Of a stretch of 50,261 bases of DNA, positions 29,857 through 41,070 are shown piece after piece. The position numbers and the translations under genes are program-made. The stretch comes from Spiroplasma poulsonii (GTDB lineage Bacteria; Bacillota_I; Bacilli_A; Mycoplasmatales; Mycoplasmataceae). The stretch spans positions 1,888,351 through 1,938,611 of the forward strand of contig NZ_CM020866.1 of NCBI RefSeq assembly GCF_009866525.1. Reading direction: 5' to 3'. Positions within the stretch are counted from its first letter, which is position 1; each line of letters begins with the position of its first letter. The notes below the pieces were generated by a model. The model saw only the letters and a list, made by a program, of their open reading frames with translations. It had not been told where the DNA came from and searched no databases.

Positions 29857-30760
29857 TTATGAAATTATTTTGGCATTTTTATAACCTTCAGTATTAAAAG
29901 AATTAAAATTTTTTGATTTTAAGAATATCAAAACATCGGAAGCACGAAAGTTATTATTAATTGCAGGAATTAGTTGTGGTGAAATATATTGGGCATTATT
30001 ATCACCTTTAATTGTAAAGTAAAAACCTCAGTGAGTTAGAAGATATTTTACTTTGTTAAAACTATTATTTATTCAATCTTCTTGATAATTTAAATCAATT
30101 CGAAATACATTGTGGGCACCTGTTTTTGACACTTTAAATTTCCTTCTGAATATCTGTTTGCAATAAGTTTCCTCAACTATTAGAATCTCATCATACAAAT
30201 TTTGTTCCATTTACTTCTTGAACTGGATGCGAATCAGCAATTGTTCCGCGTTCATCAAACTCTTTTTGAAAGCTATCATTTAGTTGTTTCATATTTTTAC
30301 TATTTTTAATGTCTTGTCATTTATCTTGTGCCATCATAGTATATCCACCAACAGCTGTATTTTGCGTTAAAAAGGGATTAGAAATATACATACCATTGTC
30401 GGCTTTTCTAAATGTTATTGGCTCATAAATCTGAGTTACGAGTTGCATATTAGCAGTATCAAAAAATGATAACTTTTTCATAACTTCATCAATATTAGTA
30501 ATATTCTTAAAATGAACATAAGCATGGCTTTCTTGGTTAAGGTCTAACCAATTGTTTTGTTCGAAACTACTTCTTGCCGATGATAAATAATAATTATCAT
30601 AACCAACGGTAAACTCTTTTGATTCCTCTGTTTTCATATGATAAATCCAATCTGGATCATTATATGAAATAAACTCATCAGTATTTTTACAAGCAATAAT
30701 TGTCGCTGTTGGTAACAAAATAAATGAACTACTTAATATCACTATTAATAATTTTTTCAT
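29857..30760 (-). pseudogene. Second lipoprotein, frameshifted
   Basis: Starts MKKLLIVILSSSFILLPTAT with lipobox IIAC (ATG 30760). The exported part reads KNTDEFISYNDPDWIYHMKT ... VNGTKFVWWDSNSWGNLLQT and stops in frame near 30140. From about there the -/+1 frame continues as FKVSKTGAHNVFRIDLNYQE ... YKNAKIIS to 29857. Total length 904 bases is not a multiple of three, so one indel lies near 30135-30160. The full product would be ~300 residues. Function unknown. Confidence 0.7.
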
Positions 30761-30862
30761 CTTCTTTTTTATTCTTTCTAGCAAATTAACAATGGACAAT
30801 TTAATTCTAGTTACAATAAACAAAAAAGCATTCCCAAAATGCTTTTTATATAACAATCATTA

Positions 30863-30942
30863 GACTTCTTGCGATACCCTTTTTTATTAAAATATTATTA
30901 TAAAATATAATTTATGAGGACATAAAAATATGAACAATAATA
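30863..30942 (+). mobile_element. 80-bp end fragment of an IS5 copy, inverted
   Basis: Carries the start-codon end of the element (GACTTCTTGCGATACCC ... ATGAACAATAATA) reading rightward. It is cut three codons into orfA by the left end of the next IS copy. Confidence 0.85.
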
Positions 30943-31932
30943 GACTTCTTGCATTACTTGTTAAAAAATTGCAAATATTTGTAAAAAAGATACTAATAGA
31001 AAAATATAATTTTAATTAATTATGTTTTTTATTTAAAAATTTAATATTTTTCCACAACGAAAAATTAATTTATTATTTAAATTATTTAATTTTAAATAAA
31101 TATTTTATGTTAAATATAATAATTGTAAATTATAAATTGAGGCAATTAAATTAAATCTTAAACCAAATCTTTTTCTTCGATTACGATATTTTTCTGTAAT
31201 AATTTTAAATTTTTTAAGAATAGCAAAAATATTTTCAATAATAATTCTCATTTTTGAAACTGGTCTATTATATTGCTTTTGTTCTTTGTTTAAAGGGTTT
31301 TTCTTTGTTTTCTTTGTAGGTATTAGAACATTATTGTGATTTTTTTGTATTCCTTGATAACCACTATCAACTATTAATTTGGTATTTTTTAAAATTGGGA
31401 TTTTTGATTCTTTAAATAAAGCATAATCATATTTTTTTCCGAGCGAAAAACTTGTTGCAATAATTTTTTTGGTTTCTTGTTCGATAATTACTTGTGTTTT
31501 GATCGTGTGTTTTTTCTTTTTACCAGAATAAGATTGTTTTTGTCTTTTTTTGGGCGTTGGATTGGAGTTTCGGTAGCATCAATAATAATAGTTTTATCAT
31601 TAAAATAATCATTTATTAGTGCTTTTTTACCAGCAAGTTGTTGAAAATCAGAGTTTTTAATTAAAATATCTTCAATTCACTTAATATTACGATAACAATT
31701 AGCCTCACTAATATCAAAACTTTTACCAAGATGAAAATAAGTCTGATATTCTCGTCAATATAATAAAGTCATCAATAATCTATTTTCTAATGATAATTTA
31801 TTAGTTTTACCACCTTTTTTAAATTTTTCTATTTCAGCAACTTTTAAAATATCTAACATTTTATTAAAAGTGGATTTTTTTATTCCTGTTAATCTTAACC
31901 ATTCTCTATCATTAAGAGTATTAAATTTATTA
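30943..31932 (-). mobile_element. IS5-family element, copy C (truncated)
   Basis: Left end intact, but the sequence stops eight bases short of the orfA start codon, where copy D begins. The transposase frames (orfB stop 31105, orfA stop 31488) are otherwise open but have no ATG, so it is likely non-functional on its own. Confidence 0.88.
31105..31932 (-). pseudogene. IS5 transposase without start (copy C)
   Basis: Open from N-K-F-N-T-L-N-D through both frames with the A7 slippery run and all catalytic residues, but the first codons were removed at the junction with copy D. Confidence 0.8.
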
Positions 31933-32997
31933 GACTTATTGCATTACTTGTTAAAAAATTGCAAATATTTGTAAAAAAGATACTAATAGAAAAATATAAT
32001 TTTAATTAATTATGTTTTTTATTTAAAAATTTAATATTTTTCCACAACGAAAAATTAATTTATTATTTAAATTATTTAATTTTAAATAAATATTTTATGT
32101 TAAATATAATAATTGTAAATTATAAATTGAGGCAATTAAATTAAATCTTAAACCAAATCTTTTTCTTCGATTACGATATTTTTCTGTAATAATTTTAAAT
32201 TTTTTAAGAATAGCAAAAATATTTTCAATAATAATTCTCATTTTTGAAACTAGTCTATTATATTGCTTTTGTTCTTTGTTTAAAGGGTTTTTCTTTGTTT
32301 TCTTTGTAGGTATTAGAACATTATTGTGATTTTTTTGTATTCCTTGATAACAACTATCAACTATTAATTTGGTATTTTTTAAAATTGGGATTTTTGATTC
32401 TTTAAATAAAGCATAATCATGTTTTTTTCCGAGCGAAAAACTTGTTGCAATAATTTTTTTGGTTTCTTGTTCGATAATTACTTGTGTTTTGATCGTGTGT
32501 TTTTTCTTTTTACCAGAATAAGATTGTTTTTGTCTTTTTTTGGGCGTTGGATTGGAGTTTCGGTAGCATCAATAATAATAGTTTTATCATTAAAATAATC
32601 ATTTATTAGTGCTTTTTTACCAGCAAGTTGTTGAAAATCAGAGTTTTTAATTAAAATATCTTCAATTCACTTAATATTACGATAACAATTAGCCTCACTA
32701 ATATCAAAACTTTTACCAAGATGAAAATAAGTCTGATATTCTCGTCAATATAATAAAGTCATCAATAATCTATTTTCTAATGATAATTTATTAGTTTTAC
32801 CACCTTTTTTAAATTTTTCTATTTCAGCAACTTTTAAAATATCTAACATTTTATTAAAAGTGGATTTTTTTATTCCTGTTAATCTTAACCATTCTCTATC
32901 ATTAAGAGTATTAAATTTATTATTGTTCATATTTTTATGTCCTCATAAATTATATTTTATAATAATATTTTAATAAAAAAGGGTATCGCAAGAAGTC
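31933..32997 (-). mobile_element. IS5-family element, copy D
   Basis: 1065 bp, full length, tandem with copy C in the same direction. Its left end has one change (GACTTATTGC instead of GACTTCTTGC), which may weaken transposase binding. The right flank (TA-ATGAATT...) is the truncated membrane gene. Confidence 0.92.
32095..32930 (-). CDS. IS5-family transposase (copy D)
   Basis: orfA from ATG 32930 to TAA 32478, orfB to 32095, with the A7 slippery run between. Product predicted at 278 residues; intact catalytic residues. One base difference from copy A turns a Gly-Tyr context codon near 32350 (AACAACTATC for AACCACTATC), replacing the residue before Q-G-I-Q. Confidence 0.85.
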
Positions 32998-33000
32998 TAA

Positions 33001-33366
33001 TGAATTAAAAATAGTTTACATGCTAGTTTAACTTCAATTCAAAATATTGGAATTATATTAGCTGTTTTTTCTTTGATTTTTATAGCAATAATTCTTATAG
33101 GAATAATATTAATTAATTCAACAAAATTAGGACTACAAAGATTGGGTTATTTTTTTGGATTTAGTAGTGGTTTACTATTATTATTTATTTCTTTTATGCC
33201 ATTAATCTTTATAAAAAGTGCTAATATTAGTGACGAATTAATGATTTTTGTTTTAATAATGTTATTTATTTTTTTTGGATTTAGTAGTAGTTTATTATTA
33301 ATTGGGTCAATATTTGGTATTATATCAACAAAAAACAAGATCAATAATTTTGAAACTAACGGGTAA
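33001..33366 (+). pseudogene. Membrane protein, 5' end removed by IS5 copy D
   Basis: Open frame of about 121 codons beginning at the IS border (WIKNSLHASLTSIQNIG...). It has three hydrophobic segments (LAVFSLIFIAIILIGIILI, FFGFSSGLLLLFISFMPLIF, MIFVLIMLFIFFGFSSSLLL) and a duplicated FFGFSS motif, ending NNFETNG. The native start is lost. A TTG at 33073 could start a shorter product but has no ribosome site. Function unknown. Confidence 0.55.
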
Positions 33367-33461
33367 TTGCGTTTGTTTGTGCAGCACAGTTAGCTAATGT
33401 TCTGGCTTTTATTATTATTTCTGTTGGGTTATGATGCTATTCGCAAATTAATTGGACGATA

Positions 33462-33489
33462 AAAATAGTTGGGTTTAACTAACTATTTT
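33462..33489. terminator. Terminator AAAATAGTT / AACTATTTT
   Basis: Nine-pair stem with a ten-base loop and T-rich tail, closing the remnant region (33367-33460, fragments only) before the HxlR gene. Confidence 0.65.
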
Positions 33490-33510
33490 TATTTAGTTCA
33501 AAAATGGGCA

Positions 33511-33539
33511 TTGCAAATTGTCTTATTAAGTTTTATAAT
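33511..33539 (+). promoter_or_regulatory. Promoter of the HxlR-like regulator
   Basis: TTGCAA (33511-33516), exact 17-base spacer, TATAAT (33534-33539). A dyad AATATA-CTATAA-TATATT overlaps the start of transcription and could be the regulator's own operator. Confidence 0.7.
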
Positions 33540-33571
33540 ATACTATAATATATTGTAAAGAGTGGTGAATT

Positions 33572-33952
33572 ATGATGAAACAATGTGCGATTAATGATGA
33601 AATTTGCTGTGGAAATGACTGTCGTTGTGAGAGTAGCTGTTGTGATCACAATGTGGCAACGATTAAAAGTTTTGTTAAAATTATTTCACAAAAATGGTTT
33701 TTAAAAATAATTAATGTTTTAAATGAACAAGAATGTGGTTTTAATGAATTACATCACCATTTAAAAGAATGCACTAGAAAAGTGTTAACAGAAACCCTTA
33801 ATAATTTAATTAAAAGAAATATTGTTGAGAAAAAGGTCTATCTTAAAAATAATGTGACATATTCTTCATATCGGTTAACAGATATTGGTTTTGAATTAGT
33901 ACGAATGCTTTACCAAATTAAACGATTTAGTTGTGCTTATTTAGTTGATTAA
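33572..33952 (+). CDS. HxlR-family winged-helix regulator with Cys-rich N-terminus
   Basis: 126 residues. Residues ~30-115 follow the HxlR fold: IISQKWFLKIINVLNEQECG, FNELHHHLKECTRKVLTETL, NNLIKRNIVEKKVYLKNNVT, YSSYRLTDIGFELVRML. Residues 1-27 hold seven Cys (5, 12, 13, 17, 19, 23, 24) plus His26, with CC and CxC pairs, replacing the usual single conserved Cys. This suggests metal binding or redox/electrophile sensing. It stands 78 bases upstream of a giant FtsX-type permease on the same strand, a likely target. Start ATG 33572; the next codon is also ATG. Confidence 0.85.
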   Translation: MMKQCAINDEICCGNDCRCESSCCDHNVATIKSFVKIISQKWFLKIINVLNEQECGFNELHHHLKECTRKVLTETLNNLIKRNIVEKKVYLKNNVTYSSYRLTDIGFELVRMLYQIKRFSCAYLVD

Positions 33953-34030
33953 AGATTTGGAATATTTTTTAAAAATATTTTATTTTTCTTATATAATAAA
34001 TTTAATATATATTTGAAATGGGTGGAACAT

Positions 34031-37000
34031 ATGTTAAATCTTGCAAAAGAGGCTACGCGGGGATTTACAAAAAAAATAACGCAATTTATTGGGTTGATTT
34101 TGTTTATCATTGGAGCAGTATTAACCTTTACAGCACTTTTTTCGACTGTTTTTCAAGTTAAAAATGGATTAAATGATGTTAAAAGAAATAGTATCTCGTA
34201 TCATTATGAAATTGGGATGGATAGTTTGAATATTGATAATAATGTTTATAAGAGAAATCCGGATTGAAAAATTAATGGAAATAATCGTGCTTTTTTAGCA
34301 CAATTTTATTATGACACTAAAATTGATACTAATCGGTTAACTTTTAATAATATTAAGGCAGATGTTTTAGGTTTAAATTGTGATTTAACAAATAATCAAA
34401 TTTGTACATGATCAAAAGAACCATCATATTTAAATAAACAAACAGGGACAGCATCTTTTACTGCGTTAGTTAAGAATTTTAATGGTAATCTTCCTTCGGC
34501 ATTTTTAAGTTATATTATTCATCATCCCGATAAAAGCCAGTTAAAAGCTTTAATTGATAATGATAATGTTACTTTAGATCTTAGTTATGATGTTAGTTAT
34601 CAGTTTGTTGTTAATAATTTAGCTAAAGACACCCAATATTTTAATGCTGTTGCTGTTAATAAAGATAAAAATTTATTATTTAATGGTGATGGGTGACGAG
34701 GAAATGATATTTTTTATACTCCATTTAATCGTGTTTATGATGTAACAATTGGTGGGGCCGTTACTGAGATAGCAAAAAACAATATTATTTTAAGTAAGCA
34801 ATATGCAGACTATAATTCGTTAAATGTTGGTGGAAATTTTAATTTAGGAAATAATTCAAATTTACAATTTAAGATTGCAGGTTATGGTGCTAAGTATAGT
34901 AATATTTATCCTAGTTTAGCAAGCTTATCAACAGTTGCTAGTGGTAGTAAAATAATTGATTTAAGGAATGGTTCATTATTATTTATGAATGACATAAATT
35001 ATAATACGATTAAACAAAACTTTTCTAATGGTGAAGAAAAGTTTACTTGCTTTATTAATGTTAATGGCGACTTAACTGATCCTCAAAAAGTTGCATTGTT
35101 GCGCAAGGTTTTAGGTAATTATTTTGTTGCTCCAGATAATGCGATTGTTGTTTTTGAATCATCATTACCAGGCCAAGTGGTAATGTTAACAAATACTGGT
35201 TTTATTATTAATACCTCAATTGCGGTTGCCTGTTCAATTATTATTTTAATTATTATTGCCTTTTTTATTAAAAAGGATATTACTTATCAAAAACGCCAAA
35301 TTGGGGTTTTAAAGTCCTTAGGATATCGACGTTGGGAATTATCTTTTGTTTTTATTTTTAATATTGTCTTTACAACGCTAATTGGTTGTTTATTAGGGTG
35401 GGTTATGAGTTTACCATTACAAATGTATTTTACTTCTTCAAACTTATATTCAGTTGGTCTACCATTGTCACTCTTTTATTTTAATCCAGTTATTTTTATT
35501 ACCGCAACAATTATTATTCCCCTTATCTTTGTTGCGATGGCGTTTTTAATTTCATTTGTTCTTTTAAGCAGAACAGCTTTAGATTTAATTTATGATTTAA
35601 AAGGGTCAAATTTAAATTTCCGTGCTAAAAGAGTAAGAAAAGGAAGAAAATATGTCCACTTTGGATTATCCTTTAATATTCATTTATCATTTACCTTTGC
35701 TTTAAAATCATTCGGAAAATGAGTAATGGTATTAGTTGTTTTAGCTTTTTCATCCTTCTTATTAATTTTCCAATTAGATGCTGGTGTTATGGCCCAAGGC
35801 ATTGTTGGTGATTCTTTCCGATATTTTAAAGATGATATAAAATCGTATTTAATTGCATCTTCTGATCAACAAGATATTGCCCAAGAAGCAAACAATAGTA
35901 AACCTTATAATTGAATTACAACCAATGAACGTGATCAATATTATTATCGAGCACAAGTCTTAGAGGGTGATAAAACTTTTAATTTTCCAGATCCATTAAT
36001 GTGTTTCTTAAAATTATCAAGTCCTAATTCCGCTAGGGCACAACAAAGTTGTGGTGATTTACTAAATATTATTGGTGATCCAAGTGGGCCAAATCTTGTT
36101 GAAAGTAAGATTAAATATGATGCTAAGACTAACAAATATCCTTATTTAAATTCTGAAACAGTTAAGGCAATTGTTAACTATAAAGTTAAAGATAATAAAA
36201 CTGGGGAATGAATTAATGGATGAGATCGGTTAATTGAAATAATAAATATTATAAAACCAAGTTTAATTAGTCAAGGTCTATCCGAAGCAGATATTCAAAC
36301 TATTATTACTGGAATTAATATGATTAATAGTTTGGGTTCATCAACTAATGGTCAGTACCCTGATATTTACTTAGGACCATATATGGTGTATGATTTAGCT
36401 TATGATTTCCCGTATGTCTTTCTAACGGCCGGTTGAAGTCCAGATGATGTAAAAAATGCTAAAAATCCTGTTTCACAATTAAATGTTGTTGGTTTATCAA
36501 GTGATGAAACACAACGAAATCAATTGTTGAACTATCGCTCTCAAAATACGCCAGTTGATGTTGCCCAAAAAGAAGTTTTTGGTTATAAAATTAGTGACAA
36601 CCCAGTAAATTATGATTTAAATATGACAATTAATGAACCAATCCCAGTTATTTTAGCAAAACGAGTTTATCAATCAATGGATATTAATCCGGGAGATATT
36701 TTTAAATTAAATGTCCGAATCACAAATGCGATTGGCTATGTTCCGGTTGCTTTTAAAGTGGTTAGTTCAGATGATGCCGATATTAGTTCGGGGAATATTT
36801 ATATGAATCAAGATTCGTTAGTTACTGTTATGAACCAATGAGTTAATGTGACAAGGAAGGGAATCGTGTTCCCACTTGGTTCATATTATAATGTTGTTGC
36901 TTCTCGTGCCAGTCCGAGCGGAATGGCTTTACAACCTTATCGTATTATGTCCTCGTTTTCATTAACAGATAATTATGATTTTACAATGTTTGATAATAAT

Positions 37001-37519
37001 AAAAAGATTGATTTTACTAATGCACTGGATTTAAGAACAAATTTAAAATTATTAAATGGGTTGCATAAGATTTGACCGTTTGATACATTACGAGAAAATT
37101 ATTCGCAAGGAATGCGAACCGTCCGTGATGTTCTTAATGTATTAGAGGGACTAACGATTGTTATTGTTGCTTTAATTCTAGCTGTTTTAATTTCAATGGT
37201 GCTTGATGAAAACCGACGAACAATATTGACCTTAAAAGTGCTTGGATATCCAACATGAAAAATTATTTCAATTGTGCTAGGATTTTATTTATTAGCTATC
37301 ATTATTGGTTATATCTTAAGTTACGTGATTGCACAGTTATTATGGAGTTTAATTGCTAATGTTGTCTTTAAAAGCACCGGAATATTGTTAATACCTTCCT
37401 TTTCTGCTTATGTTGTTTCAATTGCAACAGCAGCAATTGGAATAATTCTATTATTAGTTATTACGGTTGGAATTTGAAAAATTAAGAAAAATAAACTAAC
37501 AAATATTACATCAGAGTAA
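34031..37519 (+). CDS. Giant FtsX/MacB-type ABC permease, 1162 aa
   Basis: A single open frame using many TGA Trp codons. Layout: membrane helix (~13-36), exported domain (~37-390), FtsX core with four helices (~390-525; KRQIGVLKSLGYRRWELSF is the typical coupling loop), helix near 565, second exported domain (~590-1035), second FtsX core (~1040-1150; DENRRTILTLKVLGYPTWK). Such permeases move lipids, lipoproteins or peptides with a separate ATPase; none is adjacent here. I chose ATG 34031 with GGTGGA five bases upstream; TTG 34013 is less likely. A TATAAT box lies near 33992. Probably controlled by the HxlR neighbour. Confidence 0.85.
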
Positions 37520-37523
37520 AACT

Positions 37524-37557
37524 AAATGTTATCCAATTTAAAAAATGGATAACATTT
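37524..37557 (+). terminator. Terminator of the ABC permease
   Basis: AAATGTTATCCA / TGGATAACATTT, 12 perfect pairs followed by T6, five bases after the stop. Confidence 0.88.
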
Positions 37558-37676
37558 TTTATTAAAAAGTTATTAAATTTTAGATTATGTCTTATTTTTT
37601 GCTAAACTAATTATATAGTTATTGTTATAAAGTAGTTTCTGATTAAAATGCTATTAAAAAAGTGGGCAGGGGTAAA

Positions 37677-38769
37677 ATGAGAAAAATAGTTGTATGGATA
37701 GTAGTTATAAATTCTGTTTTTTTTCATAATTTTATACACTCAAATAATATTCTTCAAAATGTTCCATTTTCTTTTAATAATAAACAGTATGTTTGAACGA
37801 GAATTGAAGGGCTTGATAATATTTTTCGAAATGCAAATTACCTTTGGGAAGGAAAAAACTTATTTTGGTTCTTCACGGGGTCTTTATGCTTTAACGACCG
37901 ATGATATTAAGGCAACTAAAATTAAAGGTATTGATGATAAAGTCCTTTTTTTAACAATTGATCAAGATAATAACATTTATTTTGCAACAGAAGATAATGA
38001 TATTTTTATTTATAAGAATGATACTTCAATTGTTAAAATTGAAGGGGTTGAGGCTGGGGCTGATGTCACTGCGCTTGCTTTAGATAGTATGAATAACTTA
38101 TATTTGGGAACGCTTGCTGGAATTTATTATTTACCAGCAGGGGAAACTGTTGTTGAAAAAGTTAGTTGAGGAGATTATGTTATTTTTGCATTAATAATTG
38201 ATGATCAAGATGATGTTTATTTTACAACTAATAAACGAGATTTTTTTTCTTACCAACGAAATAAAGAAGACCCACTAGTGTTGATTCAAAATTTAAATGA
38301 ATTAATTTATACAATGGCAATTGACCAAACCAATAATATTTATTTAGGGAATTACATTTATCAAACCAAAACAAATGAGTTAAATCAAATTAATTTACGG
38401 GATCGAAGTATATATTCAATTGCTGTTGATGCTAATGATAATATTTATTATTGCAGTTTTTTAGATGGTGTTTATTTTTTAAAAAAGGGAGCAGACCAAG
38501 TTATTAAAACTAATTTATTTGGTCGAGAAGTTCAAACCATTGCTGTTGATGCTAATGCCAATATTTTTGTTAATAACAATGAGGGTTCTTTTATATTTCA
38601 AATTTATAATCCACCAATTATCCCTGACCCAGTTGTTAAGCCAAAAGACATGGTTGTTGCAAAAGTTTTGGGTTATGTGTTTTTAGGTACTTCTGGTGCT
38701 GTTGGGATATCTTGTTTAGGGACTTATTTATGAAATAAATATCGTTATAAAAAGAGTCGCCGAAGATAA
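37677..38769 (+). pseudogene. Surface beta-propeller protein, frameshifted near residue 55
   Basis: Starts MRKIVVWIVVINSVFF (ATG 37677 after AGGGG), a signal or anchor helix. The first ~55 codons are in one frame and the rest (to TAA 38767) in another; the switch lies near 37835-37860 in a G/A-rich run. The body has at least six blades with the motif xIDxxNNIYxxT (TIDQDNNIYFAT, ALDSMNNLYLGT, AIDQTNNIYLGN, AVDANDNIYYCS, AVDANANIFVNN). A Pro-rich linker leads to a C-terminal helix VLGYVFLGTSGAVGISCLGT and a basic stop KYRYKKSRRR. The product would be a membrane-anchored exterior propeller, perhaps for adhesion. Ligand unknown. Confidence 0.7.
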
Positions 38770-38793
38770 AAAATTATTTAATAAGTATTAATT

Positions 38794-38821
38794 TTGAAAT
38801 AATTTTTATTTATAGTATAAT
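38794..38821 (+). promoter_or_regulatory. Orphan promoter before the IS3/IS5 compound
   Basis: TTGAAA (38794-38799), 16-base spacer, TATAAT (38816-38821), directed rightward. The gene it served is gone; IS3 begins 66 bases downstream. Confidence 0.6.
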
Positions 38822-38916
38822 AATATAAGCGTAAATGCCCATATCTTGAGGAAACTATTGAAAACATAATATAAATTTATCAATTATTGGAATGGCAAGG
38901 ATTTTTTGGACAAATT

Positions 38917-39753
38917 TTATGTAGAGTAAAGATTTTTATATTCAATTGATGTTAAATAATTTAATTTGCTGTGAATTCGTACATTATTGTATCAATTAAC
39001 ATAGTCAAATAATTCTAATTTAAATTGTTCAATATTTTTAAATTTTCTGTTTTTAATTAATTCTGTTTTTAAAATTTTATAGATTGATTCAGAAACAGCA
39101 TTATCATAAGGACAGCCTGGTTTACTATAAGATTTTGCAACATTGTTTTTAGCTAAAAGATTGTAAATGATATTGTTATTAAATTCGCTGCCTTGATCAG
39201 TGTGAAATATTTTAATATTATCTAAAGAAAAACTAAGCTTTTTAAAAGTATTTTCAACTAATTTGGCATCTTTATGAGAACTAACATCATAACCAATAAC
39301 TTCACGATTAAATAAATCAATTAGAAAGCACACATAATATCATTTGCTATTGATAGCAACTTGTGTTAAATCACTGACAACAACTTCATTTAGTTTATAA
39401 TTATTAAATTCTTGATTTAACAAATTATGATATTTGTATGTAGCGTTTTTGTTACTTTGATATTTATATTTAAGTTTTGTATAATTGGAAATTAAGTTAT
39501 ATCTTTGCATTATTTTACTAATTTTTATTCGTGATAATAAAATATTTTGTTGTGCTAACATAACTTTAATTTTTCTTGTGCCATAATTTTTACGACTTTT
39601 TAAGAAAATACTGATAACAGCATTATCAATAGTATGGTTTGATTTAGGATTATTTGATTTCAATTGATAATAAAACGTTGATCTAGGAACTTTTAGTGTT
39701 TTGCATAAATTAGTAATTGCATATTTTTCTTTGTTGTTTTTAATAATTACTAT
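38917..39753 (-). CDS. IS3-family transposase OrfB (copy 2)
   Basis: Complete integrase core with [18 protein letters not shown] and PYDNAVSES; differs from copy 1 by a few residues (IGYD for IDYD, SKPGC for SKLGC). Without an orfA start it cannot be made by frameshifting from its own mRNA. Confidence 0.85.
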
Positions 39754-40013
39754 TTTTTGCCTATTATCAGTGTGGCTTGCTTTAAAATATCATTTTCCAT
39801 TCGTAATTGTTTAATTTCTTTTCTTAGATGAATTAGTTCATTTTCTTCTGGGCTTCGATTATCTTTTGCTTTAAATGAACCAGAATTATTGAATTCATGA
39901 ATTCATTTTCAAACTGTTGATTTACCGACCTGATAGTAACTGGACAATTGTTTTGCTGTTTTACCTGTTTTATAAAGACTAACAATTTGTTGTTTAAATT
40001 CATCGGTATAATA
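39750..40013 (-). pseudogene. IS3 OrfA without its first codons (copy 2)
   Basis: Reads from about Y-T-D-E-F-K-Q-Q to GKK-TAG. The ATG and ribosome site were removed at the IS5 copy E border. Confidence 0.85.
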
Positions 40014-41069
40014 GACTTCTTGCATTACTTGTTAAAAAATTGCAAATATTTGTAAAAAAGATACTAATAGAAAAATATAATTTTAATTAATTATGTTTTT
40101 TATTTAAAAATTTAATATTTTTCCACAACGAAAAATTAATTTATTATTTAATTTTAAATAAATATTTTATGTTAAATATAATAATTGTAAATTATAAATT
40201 GAGGCAATTAAATTAAATCTTAAACCAAATCTTTTTCTTCGATTACGATATTTTTCTGTAATAATTTTAAATTTTTTAAGAATAGCAAAAATATTTTCAA
40301 TAATAATTCTCATTTTTGAAACTAGTCTATTATATTGCTTTTGTTCTTTGTTTAAAGGGTTTTTCTTTGTTTTCTTTGTAGGTATTAGAACATTATTGTG
40401 ATTTTTTTGTATTCCTTGATAACCACTATCAACTATTAATTTGGTATTTTTTAAAATTGGGATTTTTGATTCTTTAAATAAAGCATAATCATGTTTTTTT
40501 CCGAGCGAAAAACTTGTTGCAATAATTTTTTTGGTTTCTTGTTCGATAATTACTTGTGTTTTGATCGTGTGTTTTTTCTTTTTACCAGAATAAGATTGTT
40601 TTTGTCTTTTTTTGGGCGTTGGATTGGAGTTTCGGTAGCATCAATAATAATAGTTTTATCATTAAAATAATCATTTATTAGTGCTTTTTTACCAGCAAGT
40701 TGTTGAAAATCAGAGTTTTTAATTAAAATATCTTCAATTCACTTAATATTACGATAACAATTAGCCTCACTAATATCAAAACTTTTACCAAGATGAAAAT
40801 AAGTCTGATATTCTCGTCAATATAATAAAGTCATCAATAATCTATTTTCTAATGATAATTTATTAGTTTTACCACCTTTTTTAAATTTTTCTATTTCAGC
40901 AACTTTTAAAATATCTAACATTTTATTAAAAGTGGATTTTTTTATTCCTGTTAATCTTAACCATTCTCTATCATTAAGAGTATTAAATTTATTATTGTTC
41001 ATATTTTTATGTCCTCATAAATTATATTTTATAATAATATTTTAATAAAAAAGGGTATCGCAAGAAGTC
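40014..41069 (-). mobile_element. IS5-family element, copy E
   Basis: 1056 bp: same ends and TA at both borders, with a nine-base deletion in the noncoding tail after orfB. It is inserted in the 5' part of IS3 copy 2; the far flank is an unrelated gene fragment. Confidence 0.92.
40167..41002 (-). CDS. IS5-family transposase (copy E)
   Basis: orfA from ATG 41002 to TAA 40550, orfB to 40167, A7 slippery run present, catalytic Asp-Asp-Glu intact. Predicted 278-aa frameshift product. Confidence 0.87.
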
Positions 41070-41070
41070 T

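Larger units (their letters stand above)
27730..30113. repeat. Duplicated lipoprotein block, copy 2
   Basis: Direct-repeat partner of 20732-23105. On the right it continues into the complete second lipoprotein gene; on the left it ends at IS5 copy B. The two copies differ by scattered base changes and small indels. Confidence 0.92.
38888..40013 (-). mobile_element. IS3-family element, copy 2, truncated by IS5 copy E
   Basis: Same element as copy 1 in the opposite direction. Its outer end (TGGAATGGCAAGGATTTTTTGG) is intact; the orfA start end is missing, cut at codon 6 by IS5 copy E. The missing part is not found on the far side of copy E, so a deletion accompanied or followed the insertion. 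Confidence 0.88.
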
